A DNA stretch of 39,261 bases from Sphingomonas sp. AOB5 (GTDB lineage: Bacteria > Pseudomonadota > Alphaproteobacteria > Sphingomonadales > Sphingomonadaceae), in assembly GCF_029433115.1 (NCBI RefSeq), contig NZ_JARNTV010000037.1, positions 1-39,261 of the forward strand, in the 5' to 3' direction. Positions 15,749 through 22,963 of this stretch are shown here, piece after piece. The notes under the pieces are model-generated. The model did not search any database. It was not told the DNA's origin and saw nothing but the letters and a program-made list of their open reading frames with translations. Each line of letters begins with the position of its first letter. Position 1 is the stretch's first letter. The translations under genes were made by a program, and so were the position numbers.

Positions 15749-16180
15749 GTGCTGACGGGCGGCTGCCGCTGTGGCGCCGTCCGTTACACGCTCTCGGTCG
15801 AGGGCGTGCCGCGCACTTATGCCTGTCATTGCACGCGCTGCCAGCGCAGCACCGGCGCATCCTTCGCGCACCAGATGCCGGTGCGCGAGGATGCGCTGAC
15901 CGTCACCGGCGAGGTCCTGACCGCGCCGATGCCGGCGTCGCCCGATATCGTGTCGCTGCATCGCTATTGCAGCATTTGCTTCACGCGCCTCTACAACACC
16001 AACAGCGCAAGGCCGGGCATGGCCATCGTCCGCGCGGGCACGTTGGACGGCAGCGAGACGCTGACGCCGCGGTTGCACATCTACACCTCGACCAAACAGC
16101 CCTGGATCGCGCTGCCAGATGATGTCCCGGCCTATGACGAGAACGCCCCGATGGACGTGTGGGTGAAGCTGTTCGCGTAG
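15749..16180 (+). CDS. GFA-family protein (glutathione-dependent formaldehyde-activating-like fold)
   Basis: 143 residues from GTG 15749, 2 nt after the asd stop. Zinc ligands of the CENP-V/GFA fold are present: C6 and C8 in TGGCRCGAVRY, the CHCTRCQRSTGASF cluster (about 29-42) and the later YCSICFTRLYNTN pair. GFA proteins bind glutathione adducts or act as small metal-dependent enzymes; few have proven substrates. A translational link with asd is likely from spacing, but a functional link is not evident. The REP-like palindrome at 16185 follows at once. Confidence 0.85.
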   Translation: MLTGGCRCGAVRYTLSVEGVPRTYACHCTRCQRSTGASFAHQMPVREDALTVTGEVLTAPMPASPDIVSLHRYCSICFTRLYNTNSARPGMAIVRAGTLDGSETLTPRLHIYTSTKQPWIALPDDVPAYDENAPMDVWVKLFA

Positions 16181-16184
16181 ATCA

Positions 16185-16217
16185 AATCCTCCCCCTTGCA
16201 GGGGAGGATTGGGTTTT
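16185..16217. repeat. REP-like palindrome, family 1; probable bidirectional terminator
   Basis: AATCCTCCCC (16185-16194) and GGGGAGGATT (16201-16210) pair perfectly around CTTGCA, followed by GGGTTTT. It lies in the 35-nt gap between the convergent GFA (+) and emrB-like (-) genes. The core matches the palindromes at 10212 and 32500-32620. Confidence 0.75.
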
Positions 16218-17799
16218 AATGCCCCGCCGCCGCCGGATCATTCTCCACCCGGCCCTTCGGCTTGCGCAGCAGGAACACCAGCGGCACCGACACCGCCGTC
16301 ACGATCGCCATTGCATAGAAGTCGTTGAGATAGGCGATCATCGAAGCCTGCCGGTTGATCTCCGCATTGGCCATTGCCAGCACCGCCTCACCCGATCCGC
16401 CAAGGATCTGCAGCAGGTTCGGGTCGATCGTGTTCAGCTTGTCGGCGGAGATATTGGGCACCAGCGCCGCATGGCTCTCCTGAATGCTGCGGGCCAGGAT
16501 CGTCGTGACCAGCGAGATGCCGACCGACGATCCGATATTGCGCGCCAGATTGATCAGCGACGATCCCTCGGTGCGCTGATGCGGCGCCAGCGTCGCGAAG
16601 GCCATGCCGTTCAGCGGCATGAACACCAGACCCATGCCCAGCCCCTGGATGAAGCCCGAGACGATCATCGGCCAGCTGCCCATCTCGAGCGACCAGTAAG
16701 TCATGTCCCACAGCGAATAGGCCGCGATCGCCATGCCCACGCCCACCACGATCCGCGCGTCCATCCCGCGCTGGATCATCTGCGCGGATAGCCACATCGT
16801 CAGGATCACGCCGAAGCCGCGCGGCATCAGCAGCAATCCGGTGTCGAACACCGAATGGCCGTAGAGATTCTGCATCATCGGCGGCAGCAGCGCCATCGTC
16901 GCCATCATCACCACGCCGATCACCACCATGAAGAACAGGCCGGTGACCAGATTGCGGTTCTTCCACAGATTGCGCTCGAACATGGGGTTCTTGCCCGTCG
17001 CCATATGGACGACGAACATCCACAGCGCGATGAATGCGACCAGCATCTCGATCCAGATCTCGGTAGAACCCAGCCAGTCCTCGCCCTGACCGCGATCGAG
17101 CATCAGCTGCAGCGCGGAAATGCCGATTGCGAGCAGGGTGAAGCCGAACAGATCGAACGGTCGCCGCCGTATCGGGCGAGAGGGGAGCAGCCACCACAGC
17201 AGCGCGATACAGATCACGCCCAGCGGCAGGTTGACGAAGAACACCCAGCGCCAATCGAAATTGTCGGTCAGCCAGCCGCCGATCACCGGCCCCAGGATCG
17301 GGCCGACCATGATGCCCATGCCCCAGATCGACATGGCCTTGGCCTGATTCTCAGGCGGGTTGATGTCGAGCATCACCGTCTGGCTCAGCGGGTTCATGAA
17401 CGCGGCGCAGACGCCCTGCAGGATGCGGAACGCCACCATCTCTTCCAGGCTCTGCGCCGCGCCGCACAGGGCCGAGGCGATGACGAAGCCGATCGTGGCG
17501 ATCAGGAACAGGTTGCGCGATCCGATCCGGTCGGAAAGCCAGCCGGTGATCGGAATGGCGATCGCCACCGCGACGATATAGCTGGTCAGCACCCAGGTGA
17601 TCGTGTCGCCGGTCGCTCCCAGCGCGGTCTGCATATGGGGCAGGGCGACGTTGGCGATGGTGGTGTCGAGGATCTGCATGATCGTCGCCAGCATCACGCC
17701 GAAGGTCAGCAGGCCGCGCCGCTCGACCGGCAGCGCCGCTACGCCGTGCTTGGGCGCGGCGGGCATCGGGGTTTCGTCACTGGCGGCGGCGGTGGCCAT
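16216..17799 (-). CDS. emrB: DHA2-family multidrug MFS transporter (EmrB type)
   Basis: 527 residues with about 14 membrane segments, as expected of the DHA2 group. Motifs: LDTTIANVALPHMQ in the first helix (motif D1), GWLSDRIGSRNLFL (motif A), and GPILGPVIGGWLTDNFDWRWVFFVNLP (motif C and following). It is the inner-membrane, proton-driven pump of a tripartite system with the EmrA-like adaptor upstream; the outer-membrane channel is not in the window. ATG 17799 is preferred; GTG 17805 is possible. The 115-nt gap to emrA holds an inverted repeat of another REP family. Confidence 0.92.
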   Translation of the reverse strand: MATAAASDETPMPAAPKHGVAALPVERRGLLTFGVMLATIMQILDTTIANVALPHMQTALGATGDTITWVLTSYIVAVAIAIPITGWLSDRIGSRNLFLIATIGFVIASALCGAAQSLEEMVAFRILQGVCAAFMNPLSQTVMLDINPPENQAKAMSIWGMGIMVGPILGPVIGGWLTDNFDWRWVFFVNLPLGVICIALLWWLLPSRPIRRRPFDLFGFTLLAIGISALQLMLDRGQGEDWLGSTEIWIEMLVAFIALWMFVVHMATGKNPMFERNLWKNRNLVTGLFFMVVIGVVMMATMALLPPMMQNLYGHSVFDTGLLLMPRGFGVILTMWLSAQMIQRGMDARIVVGVGMAIAAYSLWDMTYWSLEMGSWPMIVSGFIQGLGMGLVFMPLNGMAFATLAPHQRTEGSSLINLARNIGSSVGISLVTTILARSIQESHAALVPNISADKLNTIDPNLLQILGGSGEAVLAMANAEINRQASMIAYLNDFYAMAIVTAVSVPLVFLLRKPKGRVENDPAAAGH

Positions 17800-17821
17800 G
17801 GGCACAACTCGAATAGGGTAA

Positions 17822-17901
17822 CGTCATCCCCGCGTGGCGGATCCGGTCCCGTTCAGGGAGGGGGAGAGGCCGGGAGCCGCACCCGCCCCGCGGGGATGAC
17901 G
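17822..17901. repeat. Inverted repeat GTCATCCCCGCG-type (REP family 3)
   Basis: CGTCATCCCCGCG (17822-17834) and CGCGGGGATGACG (17889-17901) are perfect 13-bp inverted copies flanking 54 nt. They fill the emrA-emrB gap. Termini with GTCATCCCCGC are common REP-like repeats in Alphaproteobacteria (general knowledge). They may set different levels of emrA and emrB by RNA processing. Confidence 0.65.
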
Positions 17902-17914
17902 AAGAGGTGGACGC

Positions 17915-19012
17915 TTACTTCACGTCCACCGTGATATGGGCCGACAGGCCGGCGATCATCGGCCGCGGGCTGTTCTCGTCGATGGCGATGCGCACCGGCA
18001 CGCGCTGGGTCACCTTCACCCAGTTGCCGTTGGCGTTCTGCGCCGGCAGCACCGAAGTTTCCGATCCGGTCAGCGCGCCGATCGAGGCGACATGGCCCTT
18101 CAGGCGCAGGCCCGGATAGGCGTCGAAGGTGATCGTCGCGGTCTGGCCGACGCGCATCTTGTTGAGGTCGGTTTCCTTGAAATTGGCTTCGATCCAGGCC
18201 GCGCGGCCGCCGACGATGGTCACGCCGGGCAGGCCGGTCATCATCATCTGGCCGACCTGCAGCCGGTCCGCCTGGCTGACGATGCCGCCGACCGGCGCAC
18301 GCACCGTGGTGCGCGACAGGTCGAGCAGCGCCTTGTCGCGCTGGACGCGGGCGGCGGCGATGGCCGGGTTCTCGCCCGGAACCTGCGCGCCGGTGCCGAT
18401 CTTGGCGCGGGCTTCGGCCGCATCGGCATTGGCGCGCGACAGGCCGGCACGGGCCTGTTCCAGCGCATGCTCGGCTTCTTCCAGCCGGGCGCGCGTGGTG
18501 AAGCCGCGACGCATCAGTTCGGACTGGCGGGCATAATCCTGCTGTGCCGCGGTCACGCGGTCACGCGCGGCTTCGATATCGGCGCCGGTGCCCTGATAGC
18601 TGGTTTCCAGCGTGGTGAGCTGAACCTGCGCACCGGCAATGGCGGCGTTGGCCTGCTCCAGTGCGATGCGATAGGGTTCGGGGTCGATGCGGAACAGAAT
18701 GTCGCCCGCCTTCACCACCTGGTTCTCGCGTACCGCGACTTCAACGATCCGGCCCGCCACGTCGGACGAGACCGAAACCTTGTCCTGCTGGACATAGGCA
18801 TTGTCGGTCGAAACGGTGCCGCCCGAGGTCGCCCAGAACCAGCCGACCACCGCCAGCACCAGTACCGGCACGCCGAACATCAGCAGCGGGCGCAGCCAGT
18901 TACGCTTCGGCTTTTCGGCCGCGGGCGCTTCGGGGGCGATCTCAACGGTCTCCGGCTCCACGATGATGGCCTCCACCTTCTTCGGATCGATCTTGGGGTC
19001 TGCGTCAGCCAT
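17915..19012 (-). CDS. emrA: HlyD/EmrA-type periplasmic adaptor
   Basis: 365 residues. The order is a short cytoplasmic tail, one membrane segment (LLMFGVPVLVLAVVGWFWA, about 43-61), then a biotinyl-lipoyl half (VSVSSDVAGRIVEVAVRENQVVKAGDILFRID), a coiled-coil alpha-hairpin (about 115-215), the second lipoyl half (TTVRAPVGGIVSQADRLQVGQMM) and a beta-barrel (IEANFKETDLNKMRVGQ). It links the EmrB-type pump to an outer-membrane channel. ATG 19012 overlaps the marR stop by 8 nt. Confidence 0.93.
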   Translation of the reverse strand: MADADPKIDPKKVEAIIVEPETVEIAPEAPAAEKPKRNWLRPLLMFGVPVLVLAVVGWFWATSGGTVSTDNAYVQQDKVSVSSDVAGRIVEVAVRENQVVKAGDILFRIDPEPYRIALEQANAAIAGAQVQLTTLETSYQGTGADIEAARDRVTAAQQDYARQSELMRRGFTTRARLEEAEHALEQARAGLSRANADAAEARAKIGTGAQVPGENPAIAAARVQRDKALLDLSRTTVRAPVGGIVSQADRLQVGQMMMTGLPGVTIVGGRAAWIEANFKETDLNKMRVGQTATITFDAYPGLRLKGHVASIGALTGSETSVLPAQNANGNWVKVTQRVPVRIAIDENSPRPMIAGLSAHITVDVK

Positions 19013-19454
19013 TGGCGGTCTCGTTCAAATCCTGGGGGTCGTTGGTCAGGTTGGCGCGCACCTTGGCGAGCGTGGCCAGCAATTGTTCGCGTTCCGCGGT
19101 GTCGATGCCTTGCAGCGCGTCCTCGTTCAGCTGGTCGCCCAGCGCACGCAGCTCGCTCACCAGCGGGCGGGCGGTCTCGGTCAGGTAGATCAGCCAGGCG
19201 CGGCGATCGGCGGGATCGCGGCGGCGCTCGACCAGTCCCGCTTCCTCCAGCCGGTCGACCATGCGGCAGGCGGTGATCGGCTCGACGTCCAGCTTTTCGG
19301 CCAGCATGCCCTGGTTCACGCCTTCCGCGCGCGACAGGACGAACAGCGTCTTCCACTGCGCACGCGTCACGCTCAGCTTGCGGGCACGCACGTCGAAAAC
19401 CCGCCGCATCTGGTGCGACAGATCAGACAGTACGAATCCAAGGGTCTCGGTCAT
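19005..19454 (-). CDS. MarR-family regulator of the emrAB operon
   Basis: 149 residues. The winged helix is clear: TRAQWKTLFVLSRAEGVNQGMLAEKLDVEPITACRMVDRLEEAGLVERRRDPADRRAWLIYLT, with the typical DPxDRRAW wing. It is the first gene of marR-emrA-emrB on the minus strand and most likely represses the operon until a drug or phenolic ligand binds. TTGCAA palindromes upstream of its start are the probable operator. Confidence 0.9.
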   Translation of the reverse strand: MTETLGFVLSDLSHQMRRVFDVRARKLSVTRAQWKTLFVLSRAEGVNQGMLAEKLDVEPITACRMVDRLEEAGLVERRRDPADRRAWLIYLTETARPLVSELRALGDQLNEDALQGIDTAEREQLLATLAKVRANLTNDPQDLNETANG

Positions 19455-19483
19455 ACGCGGCACATAATAAGCATAGTTATATA

Positions 19484-19496
19484 TTGCAAGTTGCAA
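19484..19496. promoter_or_regulatory. Candidate MarR operator, tandem TTGCAA palindromes
   Basis: TTGCAA-G-TTGCAA at 19484-19496, each half a palindrome, 30 bp upstream of the marR start (minus strand) and next to an AT-rich stretch that could hold the -10 element (TATAAC or TATGCT on the minus strand). More TTGCA/TGCAA units follow up to about 19550. Symmetric sites overlapping the promoter are the normal way MarR proteins repress themselves. Confidence 0.5.
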
Positions 19497-19565
19497 CTGG
19501 GTTGCATTGTGCGGCGCAGCAATTGCACGATTTGCATCGCTGCTTGCGCCGGACCCCGCGCATTG

Positions 19566-19710
19566 CTTGAAATGTTGGATTCTGCCTGCTGGGATCGATG
19601 CGCGGCGGTTCGGCCGCCGCTCTTGCAAACCGTCAGCGCCGCCGCCGGAACAGGCGAACCAGTGTGAAGCCAGTGTGAAGTTCCGAACCGCGACAGTCGC
19701 TCGGTTGCGG
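19566..19710 (+). promoter_or_regulatory. Paired-box leader element, copy 1 (upstream of alpha/beta hydrolase)
   Basis: Box A (19566-19588) begins CTTGAAATGTTGGATT and ends TGCCTG. Then hairpin GCGGCGG-TTCGG-CCGCCGC (19602-19620), box B CAGTGTGAAGTTCCG (19671-19685) and a second hairpin (19683-19710, stem of 11 bp with two small bulges). CAGTGTGAAG is duplicated in tandem here (19660-19669 and 19671-19680). Box A matches 22 of 23 and box B 15 of 15 bases of the minus-strand copy at 24599-24489, while the hairpins differ in sequence but keep their places. The function is unknown to me: leader RNA, attenuator or small RNA. Confidence 0.6.
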
Positions 19711-19739
19711 TGTGCCGCACCCGGCACTAGATGCGCGGC

Positions 19740-20501
19740 ATGGCCGATATCCCCACACAGACGCATCATTTCGCCAGCTTCGACGGCACCGAACTCGCCT
19801 GGCACGAAATGGGCGAGGGGCGGCCGGTGGTGCTGATCCACGGCTATTTCTCCACCGCCTTCGTCAACTGGATCCGCTACGGCCATGCCGAGAAGATCGC
19901 GGCCGAAGGCTTCCGGGTGATCATGCCGGACCTGCGCGGCCATGGCGAAAGCGCCAAGCCGCACGACGCGGCATCCTATCCCCCCGATGTGCTGATGCGC
20001 GACGGGCTGGCGCTGATCGAGCGTCTCGGCCTGACCGACTATGATCTCGGCGGCTATTCGCTCGGCGGGCGAACGACGGCGCGGATGCTGGCCAATGGTG
20101 CCACGCCTGGGAAGGTGGTCATCGCAGGCATGGGCCTGCGCGGGCTCACCGATACGCAGGGCAGGGGCACCTATTTCCGCCGCGTCCTGGGCAATCTCGG
20201 CAGCTTCGAACGCGGCACGCCCGAATGGCTGACCGAGGCGTTCCTCAAGACCACCGGCGGTGATCCCGAGGCGCTGCTGCGCATCCTCGATACCTTCGTC
20301 GATACGCCGCTCGATCAGGTGGCGGCGATTGCCCAGCCGGTCGCGGTGATCTCCGGCATCGAGGATCAGGACAATGGTCCGGCGCACGAATTGTCCGATC
20401 TGCTGCCGAACGGCCGCCTGATCGAGATCCCCGGCAACCATATGAGCGCGGTCACCCGCCGCGAGCTGGGCCAATCGATCGCGGATTTCCTCGTGGCTTG
20501 A
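19740..20501 (+). CDS. Alpha/beta-hydrolase
   Basis: 253 residues from ATG 19740 (ATG 19731 is an in-frame alternative; neither has a good Shine-Dalgarno sequence). The fold is shown by VVLIHGYFST (oxyanion-hole HG), PDLRGHGES, the nucleophile elbow GYSLGG, and a C-terminal GNHMSAV histidine; the acid is probably the Asp in SGIEDQDNG. There is no signal peptide, so the protein is cytoplasmic. The substrate cannot be predicted; esterase, haloperoxidase-like and dienelactone-type enzymes share these motifs. It is preceded by copy 1 of the paired-box leader. Confidence 0.85.
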   Translation: MADIPTQTHHFASFDGTELAWHEMGEGRPVVLIHGYFSTAFVNWIRYGHAEKIAAEGFRVIMPDLRGHGESAKPHDAASYPPDVLMRDGLALIERLGLTDYDLGGYSLGGRTTARMLANGATPGKVVIAGMGLRGLTDTQGRGTYFRRVLGNLGSFERGTPEWLTEAFLKTTGGDPEALLRILDTFVDTPLDQVAAIAQPVAVISGIEDQDNGPAHELSDLLPNGRLIEIPGNHMSAVTRRELGQSIADFLVA

Positions 20502-20556
20502 CCCCGGGCGGGGCGGCGCGCATCGTTCGCGCCATCCCAACTATCCGAGGTCACCC

Positions 20557-22416
20557 ATGATCCGTTCCGGAATCTCGCTCCTCGCGCTTGCCGCGCTCCT
20601 TTCCGTTCCCGCCCAGATCGGCGCCCAGACCGCGCCTGCCGCCAAGGGCAAGGCTACCAAGCCTGCCCCCGCCCCGGCGCTCACCCCCGCCGATGCCGAC
20701 GCCTTCGTCGCCCGGGTGCAGGGCGAATATTACGCCTTCAACCTGCTCGCGAACCGCGTGGCATGGGTCAACGCCACCTTCATCACCGACGATACCGACG
20801 CGCTTGTCGCCGATTATGGCGCGCGCGGCACCGAGATGGCGGTCCGCTTCGCGATCGAGGCTGCGCGCTTCAAGGATGTTAAGGGCCTGTCGCCCGATAC
20901 CGCGCGGATGCTCGATATCCTGCGCAACGCCATCGTCCTGCCCGCGCCGACGCGGGCGGGCGCGGCCACCACCCTGTCCGATCTCGCGACCCGCATCGGC
21001 TCGGCCTATGGCAAGGGCAAGGGCACGCTGCGTGGCCAGCCGATCAGCGGCAGCGATATCGAGGCCGAGATGGGCAGCAACCGCAATCCTGCGGAGCTTC
21101 AGGAAATGTGGGTCAGCTGGCACGATAATGTCGGTGCCCCGATGCGCGCCGACTATACCCAGATCGTCGGCCTCGCCAACGAAGGCTCGCGCGAGCTCGG
21201 CTTTGCCGACACCGGCGCGATGTGGCGTTCCAACTACGACATGCCGCCAGCCGAGTTCGCCAAGCTGGTCGACAAGCTCTGGGTCGAGGTGAAGCCGCTT
21301 TACGAGGCGCTGCACACCTACACCCGCAACCAGCTCAACAAGAAGTACGGCGATGCCGTCCAGGCCAAGAGCGGCCCGATCCGCGCCGATCTGCTCGGCA
21401 ATATGTGGGCACAGGAATGGGGCAATATCTACGATATCGTCGCCCCGCCGGGATCGGGCGATCTGGGCTTCGACGTGGGCGAGCTGCTGGTCGCCAAGGG
21501 CTTCGATCCGATCAAGATGGTGAAGGCCGGCGAGAATTTCTATTCGTCGATCGGCATGGCGCCGTTGCCCGACACCTTCTGGACCCGCTCGCAATTCACC
21601 AAGCCCGCCGACCGCGAGGTCCAGTGCCACGCCTCGGCGTGGGATCTGGACGACAAGGACGATCTGCGCATCAAGATGTGCATCAAGGTGAACTCGGACG
21701 ATTTCGTCACGATCCACCACGAACTGGGCCACAATTACTACCAGCGCGCCTACAAGGATCAGCCTCTGCTCTATCGCAACGGCGCGAACGATGGCTTCCA
21801 CGAGGCGATCGGCGATTTCGTCGCGCTATCGATCACGCCCGACTATCTCGTCCAGATCGGCCTGCTCGATCAGTCGAAGGTGCCCAGCGCGGAGAAGGAC
21901 ACCGGCCTGCTGCTGCGTCAGGCGATGGACAAGGTGGCGTTCCTCCCGTTCGGCCTGCTGATGGACAAGTGGCGTTGGGGCGTCTTCTCGGGCCAGATCA
22001 AGCCCGAGCATTACCAGTCGGCATGGAACGCGCTGCGCCTCCAGTATCAGGGCGTCGCCCCGCCGGTGCCGCGCGGCGAGGACAAGTTCGATCCGGGCGC
22101 GAAGTACCATATCCCGAACAACGTGCCGTACGCCCGCTACTTCCTGGCGCGCATCCTGCAGTTCCAGTTCTACAAGGCTGCCTGCGATCAGGCCGGGTGG
22201 AAGGGCCCGCTCCACCGCTGCTCCTTCTATGGCAACAAGGAAGTCGGCGCGCGGCTGAACGCGATGCTCGAAATGGGTGCGTCGAAGCCCTGGCCCGACG
22301 CGCTGGAGGCCTTCACCGGCACCCGCGAGATTTCGGGCGAGGCGCTGATGGAATATTTCGCCCCGCTCAAGGCCTGGCTCGACGAGCAGAACAAGGGCCA
22401 GCCCACCGGCTGGTGA
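20557..22416 (+). CDS. Secreted M2-family metallopeptidase (peptidyl-dipeptidase A, ACE-like)
   Basis: 619 residues with a signal peptide (MIRSGISLLALAALLSVPAQIGA). The zinc site is intact: H388-E389-L-G-H392 with the third ligand E416 in HEAIGD, both in the spacing found in angiotensin-converting enzyme. Bacterial M2 enzymes remove dipeptides from peptide C-termini in the periplasm. The alpha/beta-hydrolase ends 55 nt upstream. A strong bidirectional terminator follows. With the DPP-IV-like enzyme it suggests peptide use as a nutrient. Confidence 0.94.
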   Translation: MIRSGISLLALAALLSVPAQIGAQTAPAAKGKATKPAPAPALTPADADAFVARVQGEYYAFNLLANRVAWVNATFITDDTDALVADYGARGTEMAVRFAIEAARFKDVKGLSPDTARMLDILRNAIVLPAPTRAGAATTLSDLATRIGSAYGKGKGTLRGQPISGSDIEAEMGSNRNPAELQEMWVSWHDNVGAPMRADYTQIVGLANEGSRELGFADTGAMWRSNYDMPPAEFAKLVDKLWVEVKPLYEALHTYTRNQLNKKYGDAVQAKSGPIRADLLGNMWAQEWGNIYDIVAPPGSGDLGFDVGELLVAKGFDPIKMVKAGENFYSSIGMAPLPDTFWTRSQFTKPADREVQCHASAWDLDDKDDLRIKMCIKVNSDDFVTIHHELGHNYYQRAYKDQPLLYRNGANDGFHEAIGDFVALSITPDYLVQIGLLDQSKVPSAEKDTGLLLRQAMDKVAFLPFGLLMDKWRWGVFSGQIKPEHYQSAWNALRLQYQGVAPPVPRGEDKFDPGAKYHIPNNVPYARYFLARILQFQFYKAACDQAGWKGPLHRCSFYGNKEVGARLNAMLEMGASKPWPDALEAFTGTREISGEALMEYFAPLKAWLDEQNKGQPTGW

Positions 22417-22423
22417 TGTGACG

Positions 22424-22451
22424 GAAGCCCGGCCTCGCGCCGGGCTTCTTC
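22424..22451. terminator. Bidirectional terminator
   Basis: GAAGCCCGGC (22424-22433) pairs perfectly with GCCGGGCTTC (22439-22448) around CTCGC and is followed by TTCATT. It lies between the M2 peptidase (+) and a convergent gene (-). Confidence 0.85.
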
Positions 22452-22453
22452 AT

Positions 22454-22813
22454 TCAGCCGGCCAGCCAGTCCTCGGCCTCGAACATCGAGCGGAACACCT
22501 GCACGCGCGGGTGGAACAGGGTGCGTTCGGCCTGGAGCTTGTTGAGCTGACTGCCGACCACGATTGCCGCGCGGCCGGTGGTCATGCTGATCCCGCGCTG
22601 CATGACGCCGGTCAGCAGGTCGGCGACGTCGTTCGCCTGCACGGGAAAATCGAACGATTCGACCAGCACATTGAAGTTGCCGCCGACCACGGCAGCTTCG
22701 CGGGCTGCTGAATCGATGGCTGCCGCGAACGGTGGGACGTCGTGGGGCTCCCAGAACCCCTTCACCGTGATCCGCACCAGATTGGCGGGACGGTCATACT
22801 CGATACGAAACAT
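22454..22813 (-). CDS. STAS/SpoIIAA-like domain protein
   Basis: 119 residues from ATG 22813 (MFRIEYDRPANLVRITVKGFWEPHDVPPF). The alternating strands, the central NFNVLVESFDFP and the ISMTTGRAAIVVGSQLNKLQAERTLF segment fit the SpoIIAA-like/STAS-SEC14 type of small protein, which bind lipids or partners. There is no conserved phosphorylatable Ser-Asp motif that I can pick out, so anti-sigma-antagonist activity is not implied. The longer frame upstream to 22891 is not needed. It is alone on the minus strand between the terminator and the amn gene. Confidence 0.65.
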   Translation of the reverse strand: MFRIEYDRPANLVRITVKGFWEPHDVPPFAAAIDSAAREAAVVGGNFNVLVESFDFPVQANDVADLLTGVMQRGISMTTGRAAIVVGSQLNKLQAERTLFHPRVQVFRSMFEAEDWLAG

Positions 22814-22963
22814 TGCGATCCGGATTCCTGTCAGTGACGGCACAGGGAGCGCCGCCGGCTGGTGCGGCGGTCGCTGCCTATGCCGTGGCACGGCTCCGGA
22901 ATGATCGCGAGTGCAATTGCTGGCTGGACACAGAATATTACAGCAATCGCCTCGGCCGTCACC

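Noticed and set aside
19566..19588. Heat-shock sigma-32 promoter from CTTGAAA in box A
   Set aside because: No matching -10 at the right distance in either copy; conservation extends over the whole 23 nt and beyond.
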